Assembly (NCBI RefSeq): GCF_028656935.1
Contig: NZ_JAMDGZ010000059.1
Location: forward strand, 1-37,068
DNA: 37,068 bases
Reading direction: 5' to 3'
From: Pseudomonas rubra
Lineage (GTDB): Bacteria > Pseudomonadota > Gammaproteobacteria > Pseudomonadales > Pseudomonadaceae
Part shown: piece by piece, positions 1 to 7,851 of the stretch
Layout: every line of letters begins with the position of its first letter
Numbering within the stretch: position 1 is the first letter of the stretch
Program-made: the position numbers and the translations under genes
The notes under the pieces: generated by a model
Database searches by the model: none
Told to the model about the DNA's origin: nothing
What the model saw: the letters and a program-made list of their open reading frames with translations, nothing else

Positions 1-22
1 GTTATCACGGGACAGGCCCATG

Positions 23-67
23 CTTACTTTTTCCACCCAAGAAAAAAGTGAGCCGCCGTAAGGGCGG
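23..67 (-). terminator. Paired hairpins with T-run, terminator-like on the minus strand
   Basis: Two adjacent inverted repeats are visible. Arms 23-32 and 43-52 (CTTACTTTTT against AAAAAGTGAG) pair with one mismatch, and CCGCC (53-57) pairs with GGCGG (63-67) around a 5-nt loop. Read on the minus strand, the GC hairpin is followed within a few bases by a run of T, which is the form of an intrinsic terminator for a gene entering from the right. Similar sequence is a common dispersed intergenic element in Pseudomonas, which is recollection, not a search result. The stretch 1-226 shows no credible gene. Confidence 0.45.
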
Positions 68-160
68 AAGGGGCCGGCAGCGTCGCCACATCAACTGGAT
101 AAGCACGCCTATCAAGAGCCAATAGGCTGACTCGCTAGAGATGTGTAGATACCTATGCTC

Positions 161-203
161 ATCGCGGGGCAAGTCGGGTCGCCGCACCGCCGCTCCTACA
201 GGA
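161..203. repeat. Degenerate REP-like sequence
   Basis: The segment begins ATCGCGGGGCAAG and ends GCCGCTCCTACAGG, the two ends of a P. putida-type REP element, with a GTCGGGTCGCCG stretch between them. It lies just downstream of the stop codon of the enoyl-CoA hydratase gene on the minus strand, a usual place for REP sequences. The same start motif recurs at the right end of the window (37052-37068). The assignment rests on pattern recognition only. Confidence 0.5.
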
Positions 204-226
204 TCCAGGGGCGGGCCGGCTCTATT

Positions 227-1012
227 TCAGCGGTGCATGAACTGCGGTGCGCGTTTTTCGGCAAACGCCGCCATGCCTTCCTTCTGGTCCTCGATGGCGA
301 AGGTGGAGTGGAACAGGCGCCGTTCCTGGCGCACGCCTTCGCTCAAGGTAGTCTCGAAAGCGCGGTTGACCGCTTCCTTGGCCATCATGCTGACCGGCCC
401 TGAGTAGCTGGCAATCCGCGCTGCGGTCTGCAGGGCTTCGTCCAGCAGGGCCTGATCGCTGACCCGGCGGCTGACCAGGCCACAACGTTCGGCTTCTTCG
501 GCGTCCATGGTGCGCCCGGTGAGCACCAGGTCCATGGTCTTGGCCTTGCCGATCGAGTGCGCCAGGCGCTGGCTGCCACCGGCGCCAGGGATGGTGCCGA
601 GCTTGATTTCCGGTTGGCCGAAGCGGGCGCTGTCGGCGGCGATGATCATGTCGCACATCAACGCCAGTTCGCAGCCGCCGCCCAGCGCGTAGCCGGCCAC
701 CGCGGCGATGCTCGGTTTGCGAAAGCTGGCCATGCGCTCCCAGTTCACAGTCACGAAATCGCTGGTGTAGACATCCATGTAGCTACGCTCACGCATGGCC
801 TTGATGTCGGCACCGGCGGCGAACACTTTGTCGCCGCCAGTCAACACCACGGCGCGCACGCCAGGGTCCTGCTCAAGGCGGTCGAGTACACCGGCCAGTT
901 CCGCCGCCAGTTCGCAGCACAGCGAGTTGAGCACTTCGGGGCGGTTGAGGCGGATCAGGGCAACGGCGCCGATCTGTTCCAGTTGCAGGTAATCGAATTT
1001 CATCGGTGGCAT
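227..1012 (-). CDS. Enoyl-CoA hydratase/isomerase (crotonase family)
   Basis: A crotonase-fold protein of about 261 residues, the usual length for soluble enoyl-CoA hydratases, which add water to trans-2-enoyl-CoA. The oxyanion-hole segment AAGADIKAM is present. Both catalytic glutamates of classical hydratases are in place, in GGGCELALMCD and in GQPEIKLGTIPGAGG. It is therefore probably an active hydratase and not only an isomerase. The start is uncertain: ATG at 1012, ATG at 1003 or TTG at 1021 are all in frame, and I chose 1012. It lies 34 bp behind the universal stress gene on the same strand and is probably co-transcribed with it. Its substrate cannot be read from sequence. It could serve ordinary fatty-acid or phenylacetyl-CoA metabolism, and a role in the neighbouring CoA-ester pathway is only a guess. 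Confidence 0.88.
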   Translation of the reverse strand: MPPMKFDYLQLEQIGAVALIRLNRPEVLNSLCCELAAELAGVLDRLEQDPGVRAVVLTGGDKVFAAGADIKAMRERSYMDVYTSDFVTVNWERMASFRKPSIAAVAGYALGGGCELALMCDMIIAADSARFGQPEIKLGTIPGAGGSQRLAHSIGKAKTMDLVLTGRTMDAEEAERCGLVSRRVSDQALLDEALQTAARIASYSGPVSMMAKEAVNRAFETTLSEGVRQERRLFHSTFAIEDQKEGMAAFAEKRAPQFMHR

Positions 1013-1046
1013 CTCGCTCAAGGAATCGGGGGAACAGTAAAAGCGC

Positions 1047-1499
1047 TCAGGCGTGGCGGGCGTCGACCAGCACCGGGCAGCCGGCCTTGTCGATGACCTT
1101 GCTGCTGATCGAGGGGTCGAACATGCGGTCCAGCCGCGACAGGTGGCGGTGGCCCATGACGATCAGGTCGCAGTCCAGGCGCCGGGACTCGGCAACGATG
1201 GTCGACACCGGGTCACCGTTGACCAGGTTGCCTTCGGTCTGGAAGCCACGACTGCGCAGGTGTTCCAGCGCCTGCTGCATGGTCATGTCGGCCAGTTGCT
1301 GTTCATGGCTGGCGGCCGGGTATTCGCTTTGGTCGAAGGCACTGATGCGGCCATGGTCCTCGGCCAGGGCATAGGCACTGTCGACCGCCAGCAGCACATG
1401 CAACTGATGGCGTGCCGGGTCGCAGAACTGGCCAACGGTTTCGAGGATGCCGTGGCTGCGAGGCGAGCCGTCGATCGCGATCAATACCGAGCTATACAT
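1047..1499 (-). CDS. Universal stress protein (UspA family)
   Basis: A 150-residue single-domain Usp protein. It opens with MYSSVLIAIDGSPRS, the typical first beta strand and loop, and ends with VIDKAGCPVLV, the conserved final strand. The nucleotide-binding loop is degenerate: after DLIVMGHRH the usual G-9X-G-S/T element reads LSRLDRMFDPS, lacking the second glycines, so ATP binding as in MJ0577-type proteins is doubtful. The ATG at 1499 was chosen because upstream in-frame sequence has no Usp character and runs antisense to the LysR gene. It is divergent from that LysR gene across about 170 bp and leads into the enoyl-CoA hydratase gene. Its physiological role is unknown. Confidence 0.88.
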   Translation of the reverse strand: MYSSVLIAIDGSPRSHGILETVGQFCDPARHQLHVLLAVDSAYALAEDHGRISAFDQSEYPAASHEQQLADMTMQQALEHLRSRGFQTEGNLVNGDPVSTIVAESRRLDCDLIVMGHRHLSRLDRMFDPSISSKVIDKAGCPVLVDARHA

Positions 1500-1572
1500 G
1501 GTGGCGGGGCCTATCCTTAATACAAAGAGCAGGCATTCTTGAAAAACCGTGCGGCGGGGTAAATGGTGCACG

Positions 1573-1591
1573 ACGCAATGACTAGTTGCGT
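1573..1591. promoter_or_regulatory. Dyad between divergent usp and LysR genes
   Basis: ACGCAA (1573-1578) and TTGCGT (1586-1591) form a perfect 6-bp inverted repeat around a 7-bp spacer, with ACTAGT near the centre. It sits about 80 bp upstream of the LysR start, in the only non-coding stretch between the two divergent genes. Its size and position fit an autoregulatory LysR-type binding site, which is inference. Confidence 0.35.
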
Positions 1592-1670
1592 GGTATGCAA
1601 GGACCGGAAAACCCGCAGAAACTGGTAAGATTGCAGCGGATTCACTGAAATACTTGAATGGATGCTTAGC

Positions 1671-2576
1671 ATGCACTTTCCAGATATGAACTTGCTGGTC
1701 GCCTTGGATGCGCTGCTCGATGAGGGCAGTGTGGTCGGTGCCGCCCGCCGCATGAACCTGAGCCCGGCGGCCATGAGCCGCACGCTGACACGCATTCGCC
1801 ACGCGGTCGGTGACCCCATTCTGGTCCGCGCCGGTCGTGGCCTGGTACCCACGCCCAAGGCCATGGCCCTGCGCAGCCAGGTGCGTAGCGTGGTCGAGCA
1901 GGCGGGCCAGGTGTTCAGCTCCAGTGACGAGGTCGATCTGCTGACCCTGGAGCGCTCGTTCAACCTGCGCGCCAACGACGTGTTCATCGCTCCATTCGCC
2001 GCGCCCTTGCTCGAAACCATGCGCCAGCAGGCGCCGCGTACGGTGCTGCGCTTCGTTCCCGAAGGCGAGGGCGGTGATGAAGACGACAGCCTGCGTGACG
2101 GGCGCCTGGACCTGTACATCAGCGCTACCCGCAATCTCGGCCCGGAGATCAAGGTGCAAAGCCTGTTTGCCACTACCTTCGTCGGCCTGGCCCGGGTCGA
2201 CCATCCGATCTTCAATGATGAGATCACCCCTGAACGCTTTGCCGGCTACGAGCAGATCAGTGTATCGCGTCGCGGTCGCGCCACCGGGCCGATCGACACG
2301 GCGCTGGCCGGGATGGGCCTGAGCCGGCGGGTGGCATTGATTACCCCAAGCTTCCACTCGGCGATGTTCTCCCTGCCCGATTCCGACCTGCTGCTGCCAT
2401 TGCCTCAGCACGTGTTGCTCAGCGTCGCGCGGCTGGGGCTGCCGCTGCGTTCGTTTCGCATCCCGATGGCGCTGGAGTCAGTGACCATCATGCAAGCCTG
2501 GCACCCGCGTTATGACAATGATCCCGCGCACCGCTGGTTACGCCAGACGCTCAAGGAGTGTTGCAGCAAAGCCTGA
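1671..2576 (+). CDS. LysR-type transcriptional regulator (candidate pathway activator)
   Basis: A LysR-family protein of 301 residues. The N-terminal winged helix-turn-helix is clear: MNLLVALDALLDEGSV, then AARRMNLSPAAMSRTLTRI and GDPILVRAGRGLVPTP. The rest is the periplasmic-binding-protein-like effector domain. Two starts are possible, 1662 and 1671; 1671 has a GGA eight bases upstream, while 1662 has no visible ribosome site. The gene leads directly into the tripartite efflux genes on the same strand, separated by a weak terminator and a promoter-like region. It forms the left end of the 12-gene set that ends with a TetR gene. In the P. donghuensis 7-hydroxytropolone locus, as I remember it, a LysR protein (Orf1) is a required positive regulator. 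The assignment to that role is inferred from position. Confidence 0.9.
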   Translation: MHFPDMNLLVALDALLDEGSVVGAARRMNLSPAAMSRTLTRIRHAVGDPILVRAGRGLVPTPKAMALRSQVRSVVEQAGQVFSSSDEVDLLTLERSFNLRANDVFIAPFAAPLLETMRQQAPRTVLRFVPEGEGGDEDDSLRDGRLDLYISATRNLGPEIKVQSLFATTFVGLARVDHPIFNDEITPERFAGYEQISVSRRGRATGPIDTALAGMGLSRRVALITPSFHSAMFSLPDSDLLLPLPQHVLLSVARLGLPLRSFRIPMALESVTIMQAWHPRYDNDPAHRWLRQTLKECCSKA

Positions 2577-2583
2577 GTGTTAT

Positions 2584-2603
2584 CGTCAAGATTGACGCTT
2601 TTT
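2584..2603 (+). terminator. Weak intrinsic terminator after the LysR gene
   Basis: CGTCA (2584-2588) and TGACG (2593-2597) form a short hairpin directly followed by CTTTTT, eight bases after the LysR stop codon. The stem is short, so termination is probably partial. Confidence 0.5.
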
Positions 2604-2623
2604 GCCACTTATATACCCCTGAT

Positions 2624-2651
2624 TTGATAGTTGCGTGCCGCGCAGCATAAA
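2624..2651 (+). promoter_or_regulatory. Sigma-70-like promoter candidate for the efflux operon
   Basis: TTGATA (2624-2629) and CATAAA (2646-2651) are separated by 16 bp, in an AT-richer stretch between the LysR gene and the MFS pump. It would start a transcript about 125 nt before the pump ATG. The match to consensus is reasonable but was found by eye. Confidence 0.4.
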
Positions 2652-2698
2652 ACTGCGAATATGTCAGTTTTCGTCAGTAATCGGCCTCCATAGACTTG

Positions 2699-2719
2699 CC
2701 GGGTACCTCAACTACCCGG
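2699..2719. promoter_or_regulatory. 7-bp dyad in the efflux operon leader
   Basis: CCGGGTA (2699-2705) and TACCCGG (2713-2719) are perfect inverted arms around a 7-nt spacer. The dyad lies about 65 bp before the MFS start codon and downstream of the promoter candidate, a fitting place for a repressor operator or an RNA hairpin. No T-run follows, so it is not a terminator on the plus strand. Confidence 0.4.
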
Positions 2720-2784
2720 AGTCATGAAGCCATGTGCCTGTCCCTGTTTTACCGAGCCTCAGCGCCTGTTCCAGGGGGCAGGCC

Positions 2785-4347
2785 ATGAGTTCGCTGGAGG
2801 CCCTGGCGACGCCGGGTGCGGCGGTGCTGGCCCCTGCGCCGACACCTGCCCCGGCCAAGCCTGCTGCGCCCGCAGCGTTCGGCCCGCGCATCGTCATTGG
2901 CCTGCTCGGCGTGCTACTGGCGGTGCTGTGCGCCGGCCTCAATGAAATGGTCACGAAAATGGCCCTGGCCGACATTCGTGGCGGCATGCACATCGGCTCC
3001 GACGAAGGTTCGTGGCTGGTCGCTCTGTACTCGGCGACCTCGGTGTCGGCCATGGCCTTTGCCCCCTGGTGCTCGGTGACCTTTTCCCTGCGCCGCTTCA
3101 CCCTCAGCGCCATCGGCGCCTTCGCCCTGCTCGGATTGCTCTGTCCGTTCGCGCCCAACCAGGAAACCCTGATGGTGTTGCGCACGTTGCAGGGCTTTGC
3201 CGGCGGTGCCTTGCCACCGATGCTGATGAGCGTGGCGCTGCGCTTTCTGCCCCCCGGGATCAAGCTCTATGGCTTGGCCGGCTATGCCCTGACCGCCACT
3301 TTCGGGCCGAGCCTGGGCCTGCCGCTGGCCGGTTTATGGACCGAGTTTTTCGGCTGGCAGTGGGCGTTCTGGCAGATCATCGTACCTTCGCTGCTGGCCA
3401 TGGCCTGCGTGGCCTGGGGCCTGCCACAGGACCCGCTGCGCCTGGAGCGCTTCAAGCAGTTTGACTGGCGTGGCCTGTTGCTGGGCTTGCCGGCCATTTG
3501 CTCGATCGTCATCGGGCTGAGCCAGGGCGATCGCATGGGCTGGTTCAACTCGCCGCTGATCTGCTGGCTGCTGGGCGGAGGCCTGGCGCTGCTGGTGTTG
3601 TTCATGATCAACGAATGGTCGCATCCGCTGCCGTTCTTCAAGTTGCAGATGCTCAGCAACCGTAACCTCACCCACGCCCTGATTACCCTGGGTGGCGTGC
3701 TGGTGGTGCTGTCGGCGGTGATCATCATCCCGTCCAGCTTCCTCGCCCAGATCCAGGGCTACCGGCCGGTGCAGACCGGCCCGGTGATGCTGCTGGTGGC
3801 CTTGCCGCAATTGCTCGCCCTGCCGCTGACCGCTGCGCTGTGCAACATCCGCGCGGTGGACTGCCGCTGGGTTCTGGCCATTGGCCTGGGGATGCTGGCG
3901 GTGTCGTGCTTTGGCGGCACGATGATCACCTCGCAGTGGATTCGCGACAACTTCTACGTGCTGCAGCTGTTCCAGATCTTCGGTCAGCCAATGGCGGTGA
4001 TCCCGCTGCTGATGCTTGCCACCGGTGGCATGACGCCGCAAGACGGCCCGTTCGCCTCGGCCTGGTTCAACACCGTCAAGGGCCTGGCGTCGGTAGTCGC
4101 TGCCGGCGTGATCGAGGCGCTGACCACGGTACGCCGGCATTTTCACTCGAACATGCTGGTGGACAACCTGGGCAACTCGCCCTTGGCCGATGCCAGCGCG
4201 CCTGGCCTGGCCAAGCGCATTCATGAGCAGGCGGTGGTGCTGACTTCGGCCGACCTCTACCTGTGTATGGCCATGCTGGCCGTGGCCCTGATTTTCCTGA
4301 TTCCCTTCGTGCCCACCCGGATCTATCCACCTCGTGCGGTGGCATAG
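2785..4347 (+). CDS. DHA2-family MFS multidrug/product exporter (EmrB-like)
   Basis: A 520-residue inner-membrane protein with the length and hydrophobic profile of 14-segment DHA2 drug:proton antiporters. The N-terminus is a cytoplasmic Pro/Ala-rich stretch (APAPTPAPAKPAAPAA). The family signature RTLQGFAGGALPP and the loop FGWQWAFW are present. The ATG at 2785 was chosen because GGGGGCAGG lies just upstream; a GTG at 2734 would add 17 residues with no membrane character. It is followed by a membrane-fusion gene 26 bp downstream and an outer-membrane channel, so the three products should form a trans-envelope pump. Given the neighbouring biosynthetic genes, export of the cluster's own product is the likely job; a general drug pump is the alternative. 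Confidence 0.92.
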   Translation: MSSLEALATPGAAVLAPAPTPAPAKPAAPAAFGPRIVIGLLGVLLAVLCAGLNEMVTKMALADIRGGMHIGSDEGSWLVALYSATSVSAMAFAPWCSVTFSLRRFTLSAIGAFALLGLLCPFAPNQETLMVLRTLQGFAGGALPPMLMSVALRFLPPGIKLYGLAGYALTATFGPSLGLPLAGLWTEFFGWQWAFWQIIVPSLLAMACVAWGLPQDPLRLERFKQFDWRGLLLGLPAICSIVIGLSQGDRMGWFNSPLICWLLGGGLALLVLFMINEWSHPLPFFKLQMLSNRNLTHALITLGGVLVVLSAVIIIPSSFLAQIQGYRPVQTGPVMLLVALPQLLALPLTAALCNIRAVDCRWVLAIGLGMLAVSCFGGTMITSQWIRDNFYVLQLFQIFGQPMAVIPLLMLATGGMTPQDGPFASAWFNTVKGLASVVAAGVIEALTTVRRHFHSNMLVDNLGNSPLADASAPGLAKRIHEQAVVLTSADLYLCMAMLAVALIFLIPFVPTRIYPPRAVA

Positions 4348-4373
4348 CGATCTTGCCAAGAGAGAAAGACGTA

Positions 4374-5450
4374 ATGACCTTAAGTAAAAATCACAAGCTG
4401 GGCTTGATTGCAGCGGCGCTGCTGGTCGTTGGCGGCGTCGCCTATGGCGCCCTGTCGTCCGTGTTCGGCGCCGGCGGCGTGCAATCGACCAACGATGCCT
4501 ATGTCTCGGCCGACTACACCGTGGTCGCGCCCAAAGTGGCAGGCTTCATCACGCAGGTGCTGGTCGAAGATAACCAGCGGGTCAAGGCCGGGCAGACGCT
4601 GGCCTTGATCGATGATCGTGATTTCCAGGCGGCGCTGGCAGCGGCCGAAGCGCAGTTGCTGATGTCCCGGGCGCAGGCGCAAAACGCCAAGGCAACCCTT
4701 GAGCGCCAGGCCTCGCTGATCTCCCAGGCGCAGGCGACCGTCTCGGCCGATGAAGCCGAACTTGCCTTTGCCAACCATGAACTGACGCGCCACAGCCGCC
4801 TCGCCGAACAGGGCGCAGGCACCGTGCAGAACGCCCAGCAGGCGCGTAGCCGGGTCGACCAGGCGCGGGCGCGGCTGGCCAACTCCAGTGCGGCACTGGC
4901 GGCGGCGCGCAAGCAGATCGATATCCTCACCGCCCAGGTCGAGGCCGCCCGAGGTGGCCTCAAGCATGCGGAGGCGGCGCTCGATCGCGCGCGCCTGGAC
5001 CTGTCCTACACCACCATCGTCGCCCCCATCGACGGCATGGTCGGCGAACGCGCAGTGCGTGTGGGCGCCTACGTCAACCCGGGGGCGCGAATGCTCTCGG
5101 TGGTACCTTTGGACCGCGCCTATGTGATCGGCAATTTCCAGGAAACCCAGTTGACCAACGTGCAGCCTGGGCAAGTGGTGGAAGTGAGCGTCGATACCTT
5201 TGCCGGTGAGCGCCTGCGTGGTCATGTACAGAGCGTGGCGCCGGCCACGGGCCTGACCTTTGCGGCGGTCAAACCGGACAACGCCACCGGCAACTTCACC
5301 AAGGTGGTGCAACGCATTCCGGTGAAGATTGTCTTCGATGCTGACCAGCCCCTGCTTGAGCGCCTGCGTGTCGGCATGTCGGTGGTGGCCAGGATCGATA
5401 CCCTGAGCAAGGCCAAGGCCGAGGCGGGTAATGAGGTCAGTGTTCGATGA
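4374..5450 (+). CDS. HlyD/EmrA-type periplasmic membrane-fusion protein
   Basis: A 358-residue adaptor linking the MFS pump to the outer-membrane channel. It has one N-terminal membrane anchor (about residues 8-30, LGLIAAALLVVGGVAYGAL), a biotinyl-lipoyl half-motif (APKVAGFITQVLVEDNQRVK), a long Ala/Gln-rich coiled-coil hairpin (about 85-215), and the returning lipoyl half (TIVAPIDGMVGERAVRVG). The EmrA-type segment DNATGNFTKVVQRIPV is near the C-terminus. ATG at 4374 is preceded by an AGAGAG ribosome site; longer in-frame sequence overlaps the pump gene. The stop overlaps the start of the next gene by 4 bases (ATGA), indicating translational coupling. Confidence 0.93.
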   Translation: MTLSKNHKLGLIAAALLVVGGVAYGALSSVFGAGGVQSTNDAYVSADYTVVAPKVAGFITQVLVEDNQRVKAGQTLALIDDRDFQAALAAAEAQLLMSRAQAQNAKATLERQASLISQAQATVSADEAELAFANHELTRHSRLAEQGAGTVQNAQQARSRVDQARARLANSSAALAAARKQIDILTAQVEAARGGLKHAEAALDRARLDLSYTTIVAPIDGMVGERAVRVGAYVNPGARMLSVVPLDRAYVIGNFQETQLTNVQPGQVVEVSVDTFAGERLRGHVQSVAPATGLTFAAVKPDNATGNFTKVVQRIPVKIVFDADQPLLERLRVGMSVVARIDTLSKAKAEAGNEVSVR

Positions 5451-6913
5451 AACTTGCACACACCGTTACCCCCCTCATGCTCGGCGCGACGCTGGCCTTG
5501 AGCGCCTGTACCGTTGGCCCGGATTTCGAGGCGCCGAAAAACACCGCGCCTGAAGCTTGGCCGCGCCTGCAGGAGCAGCCGGCGCCCAGCCAGCCACAAC
5601 AGGCACCGCTGGAGGCGCAGTGGTGGCAAACCTTCAATGACCCGCAATTGTCGGCGCTGATCCAGCGTGCGGTAGAACGCAATCTTGACCTACAGATCGC
5701 CACTTCGAGGCTGATGCAGAGCCGCGCGGTGCGCATGAGCATCGCGTCTGACCAGTACCCGGCAGTCGATCTGGATGCCGGCTACAGCCGTGCCCGCAAC
5801 AGTGCCGAAGGGCTCAACGACCCGTCCGGCAAACGCGGCAAGTCGGCCTTCAACCTGTGGAACGGCGACTTTACCGCCTCTTGGGAGCTGGACCTGTGGG
5901 GGCGCGTGCGCCGTGAAGTAGAAGCGGCCGACGCCAGTGTCGAGGTGGCCGAAAACGACCGGCAGGCGGTGCTGCTGTCCTTGCTCGCCGAAACCGCCCG
6001 GGACTACATCCAGTTACGCGCCGTACAAAGCACCCTCGCCGTGGTCCGGGAAAACCTCGATGTCTCCCGGCACAGCTTGCGTCTGTCGCAGATGCGCCTG
6101 AACGACGGTGTGGCGACCAACCTTGATGTCGCTCAGGCCGCGGCCCAGGAAGCATCGATCCAGGCACGCCTGCCGGCGCTTGAAGATCGTCAGGCACAGT
6201 TGATCAACGCCTTGAGCCTGTTGCTGGCCGAGCCGCCGCGCAGCCTGCAGAACGAGTTGCTCAAACCGGTGGAGTTGCCGCGCACCGTGCAGCGCTTTGC
6301 CATGGGCTTGCCGTCGGAGCTGGCTGAGCGCCGCCCGGACATCCGCCAGGCACAGGCCCAGTTGCATCTGGCCACTGCCAGCATCGGTGTGGCCAAGGCC
6401 AACTTCTACCCGAGCATTCGCCTGTCTGGCAGTGCCGGCTTTCAGTCGCTGCAACTGTCCGATTTTGGTAACTGGGATTCGCGCCGCTTTGCCATCGGGC
6501 CGCAGTTGAACCTGCCGATTTTCGAAGGTGGGCGCCTCAAGGGCGTGCTCAAGTTGCGCGAGGCCCAACAACAGGAAGCCGCGCTGCAGTACCAGCAAGT
6601 GGTACTGCGTGCCTGGCATGAAATCGATGATGTGCTGCGCTTGTACAACGCCAGTCAGTTGCGCCGTGACTTGCTCGACGAAGCGGTGCGCCAGAGCCGG
6701 GTGGCCCTGGAAACCGCACAGCGCCAGTACGTGGAAGGTGCGGTCGACTTTCTCAACGTGTTGACCGTGCAAGGCACGCTGCTGGCCAACCAGGAACAAT
6801 GGGTCGAAAGCTCGGCGGCGACCTCGCTGGCCATGGTCGACCTGTACAAATCACTGGGCGGTGGTTGGCAGTCCTTTGCACCTTCGCTCCAGGCCACTGC
6901 TGAACTCCCGTGA
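5447..6913 (+). CDS. NodT-family outer-membrane efflux lipoprotein (OprM-like)
   Basis: A TolC-like outer-membrane channel of 488 residues. The signal peptide ends in the lipobox LSAC (Cys21), so the mature N-terminus should be acylated. The motifs TVGPDFEAP and WWQTFNDPQL and the repeated helical hairpins (ERRPDIRQAQAQLHLATASIG) are typical of RND/MFS-associated NodT channels. The start overlaps the adaptor stop (ATGA). It completes a pump, adaptor and channel set encoded in one operon. A perfect 10-bp hairpin follows it at 6942-6970. Confidence 0.94.
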   Translation: MKLAHTVTPLMLGATLALSACTVGPDFEAPKNTAPEAWPRLQEQPAPSQPQQAPLEAQWWQTFNDPQLSALIQRAVERNLDLQIATSRLMQSRAVRMSIASDQYPAVDLDAGYSRARNSAEGLNDPSGKRGKSAFNLWNGDFTASWELDLWGRVRREVEAADASVEVAENDRQAVLLSLLAETARDYIQLRAVQSTLAVVRENLDVSRHSLRLSQMRLNDGVATNLDVAQAAAQEASIQARLPALEDRQAQLINALSLLLAEPPRSLQNELLKPVELPRTVQRFAMGLPSELAERRPDIRQAQAQLHLATASIGVAKANFYPSIRLSGSAGFQSLQLSDFGNWDSRRFAIGPQLNLPIFEGGRLKGVLKLREAQQQEAALQYQQVVLRAWHEIDDVLRLYNASQLRRDLLDEAVRQSRVALETAQRQYVEGAVDFLNVLTVQGTLLANQEQWVESSAATSLAMVDLYKSLGGGWQSFAPSLQATAELP

Positions 6914-6941
6914 GGGCAGCGGTCGAATAACCATGAGGCCG

Positions 6942-6970
6942 CCGCCAACAGTGCTCCGTGCTGTTGGCGG
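6942..6970 (+). terminator. Hairpin after the efflux operon
   Basis: CCGCCAACAG (6942-6951) and CTGTTGGCGG (6961-6970) are perfect 10-bp arms around a 9-nt loop, 28 bp after the channel gene. No T-run follows, so it may be a transcript-stabilising hairpin or a factor-assisted stop that separates the pump genes from the SDR gene. Confidence 0.55.
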
Positions 6971-7015
6971 TGTGTCGTTTGTGGGTTCACATTTCATCCA
7001 TATAAGGACGCAGGT

Positions 7016-7810
7016 ATGAATATTTCCTTGCACGGCAAACGTGCGATCGTCAGCGGCTCAACCGCCGGTATCGGTTTTGCCATTGCCTTCGGGCTGGCCG
7101 AGGCGGGCGCTGAGGTGGTGATCAACGGGCGCAGCAAGGCACGGGTGACCCGCGCCATCGAACAGATCCAGCGCAAACTGCCGGGCGCCCGGGTAACGGG
7201 AGTGACTGCCGATCTGGGTACCGCCGAGGGCGCCGAGGCGCTGTTCGCCAAAGTCCCGGACACCGACATTCTGGTCAACAACCTGGGGATCTTCGAACCC
7301 AAGGGCTTTTTTGATATCACTGACGACGACTGGCGGCATTTCTTCGAGGTCAACGTGATGAGCGCGGTGCGCCTGTCACGTCACTATGCACCGGCCATGG
7401 CCGAGCGTGAGTGGGGCCGGGTGTTGTTCCTGTCGAGTGAATCGGCGTTGCAGATCCCCACCGAGATGGTCCACTACGGCACCACCAAGACCGCCTTGCT
7501 GGCCGTGTCCCGCGGGCTTGCGGAAACCCTGGCCGGTACCGGCGTCACCGTCAACGCGGTGCTGCCGGGGCCGACCCGTTCCGAGGGGGTGGGTGGATTC
7601 TTCAGTCAGATGGCCGAAGAGCAAGGTGTGCCCGCCGAACAGCTGGAAGCAAGCTTTATCGCCGAGCACCGTTCAAGCTCGATCATCAAACGCCTGGCTA
7701 CGGTCGAGGAGGTCGCAAGCCTGGTGGTGTACCTGGCGTCTCGCCAGGCCAGCGCCACCACCGGTGCGGCCATGCGGGTTGATGGCGGGGTAGTGCGTTC
7801 CATCGCCTGA
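7016..7810 (+). CDS. Short-chain dehydrogenase/reductase
   Basis: A classical SDR of 264 residues. The cofactor motif GSTAGIG is at about 14-20, and the NNAG position reads NNLG (88-91). The catalytic set is Ser140/141, Tyr154 and Lys158 (YGTTK). The start has an excellent ribosome site (AAGGACGCAGGT before ATG). It is the last plus-strand gene before the convergent decarboxylase gene and is 102 bp from the channel gene. A role in oxidising or reducing a pathway carbonyl is possible, but the substrate cannot be inferred. Its lack of a tight operon link means it may be transcribed separately. Confidence 0.9.
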   Translation: MNISLHGKRAIVSGSTAGIGFAIAFGLAEAGAEVVINGRSKARVTRAIEQIQRKLPGARVTGVTADLGTAEGAEALFAKVPDTDILVNNLGIFEPKGFFDITDDDWRHFFEVNVMSAVRLSRHYAPAMAEREWGRVLFLSSESALQIPTEMVHYGTTKTALLAVSRGLAETLAGTGVTVNAVLPGPTRSEGVGGFFSQMAEEQGVPAEQLEASFIAEHRSSSIIKRLATVEEVASLVVYLASRQASATTGAAMRVDGGVVRSIA

Positions 7811-7817
7811 TCGCTGC

Positions 7818-7845
7818 GGCCTGGGCGACGCTGCGCGCCCAGGCC
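7818..7845. terminator. Bidirectional hairpin terminator between convergent genes
   Basis: GGCCTGGGCG (7818-7827) and CGCCCAGGCC (7836-7845) are perfect 10-bp arms around an 8-nt loop. They fill the 41-bp gap between the convergent SDR and decarboxylase genes. No long T-run is present on either side. Confidence 0.6.
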
Positions 7846-7851
7846 TTGACC

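Noticed and set aside
1500..2411. N-terminal extension of the universal stress protein to 454 residues
   Set aside because: The extension is antisense to the LysR gene and unlike any Usp domain; the MYSSVLIAIDGS start at 1499 is the true N-terminus.
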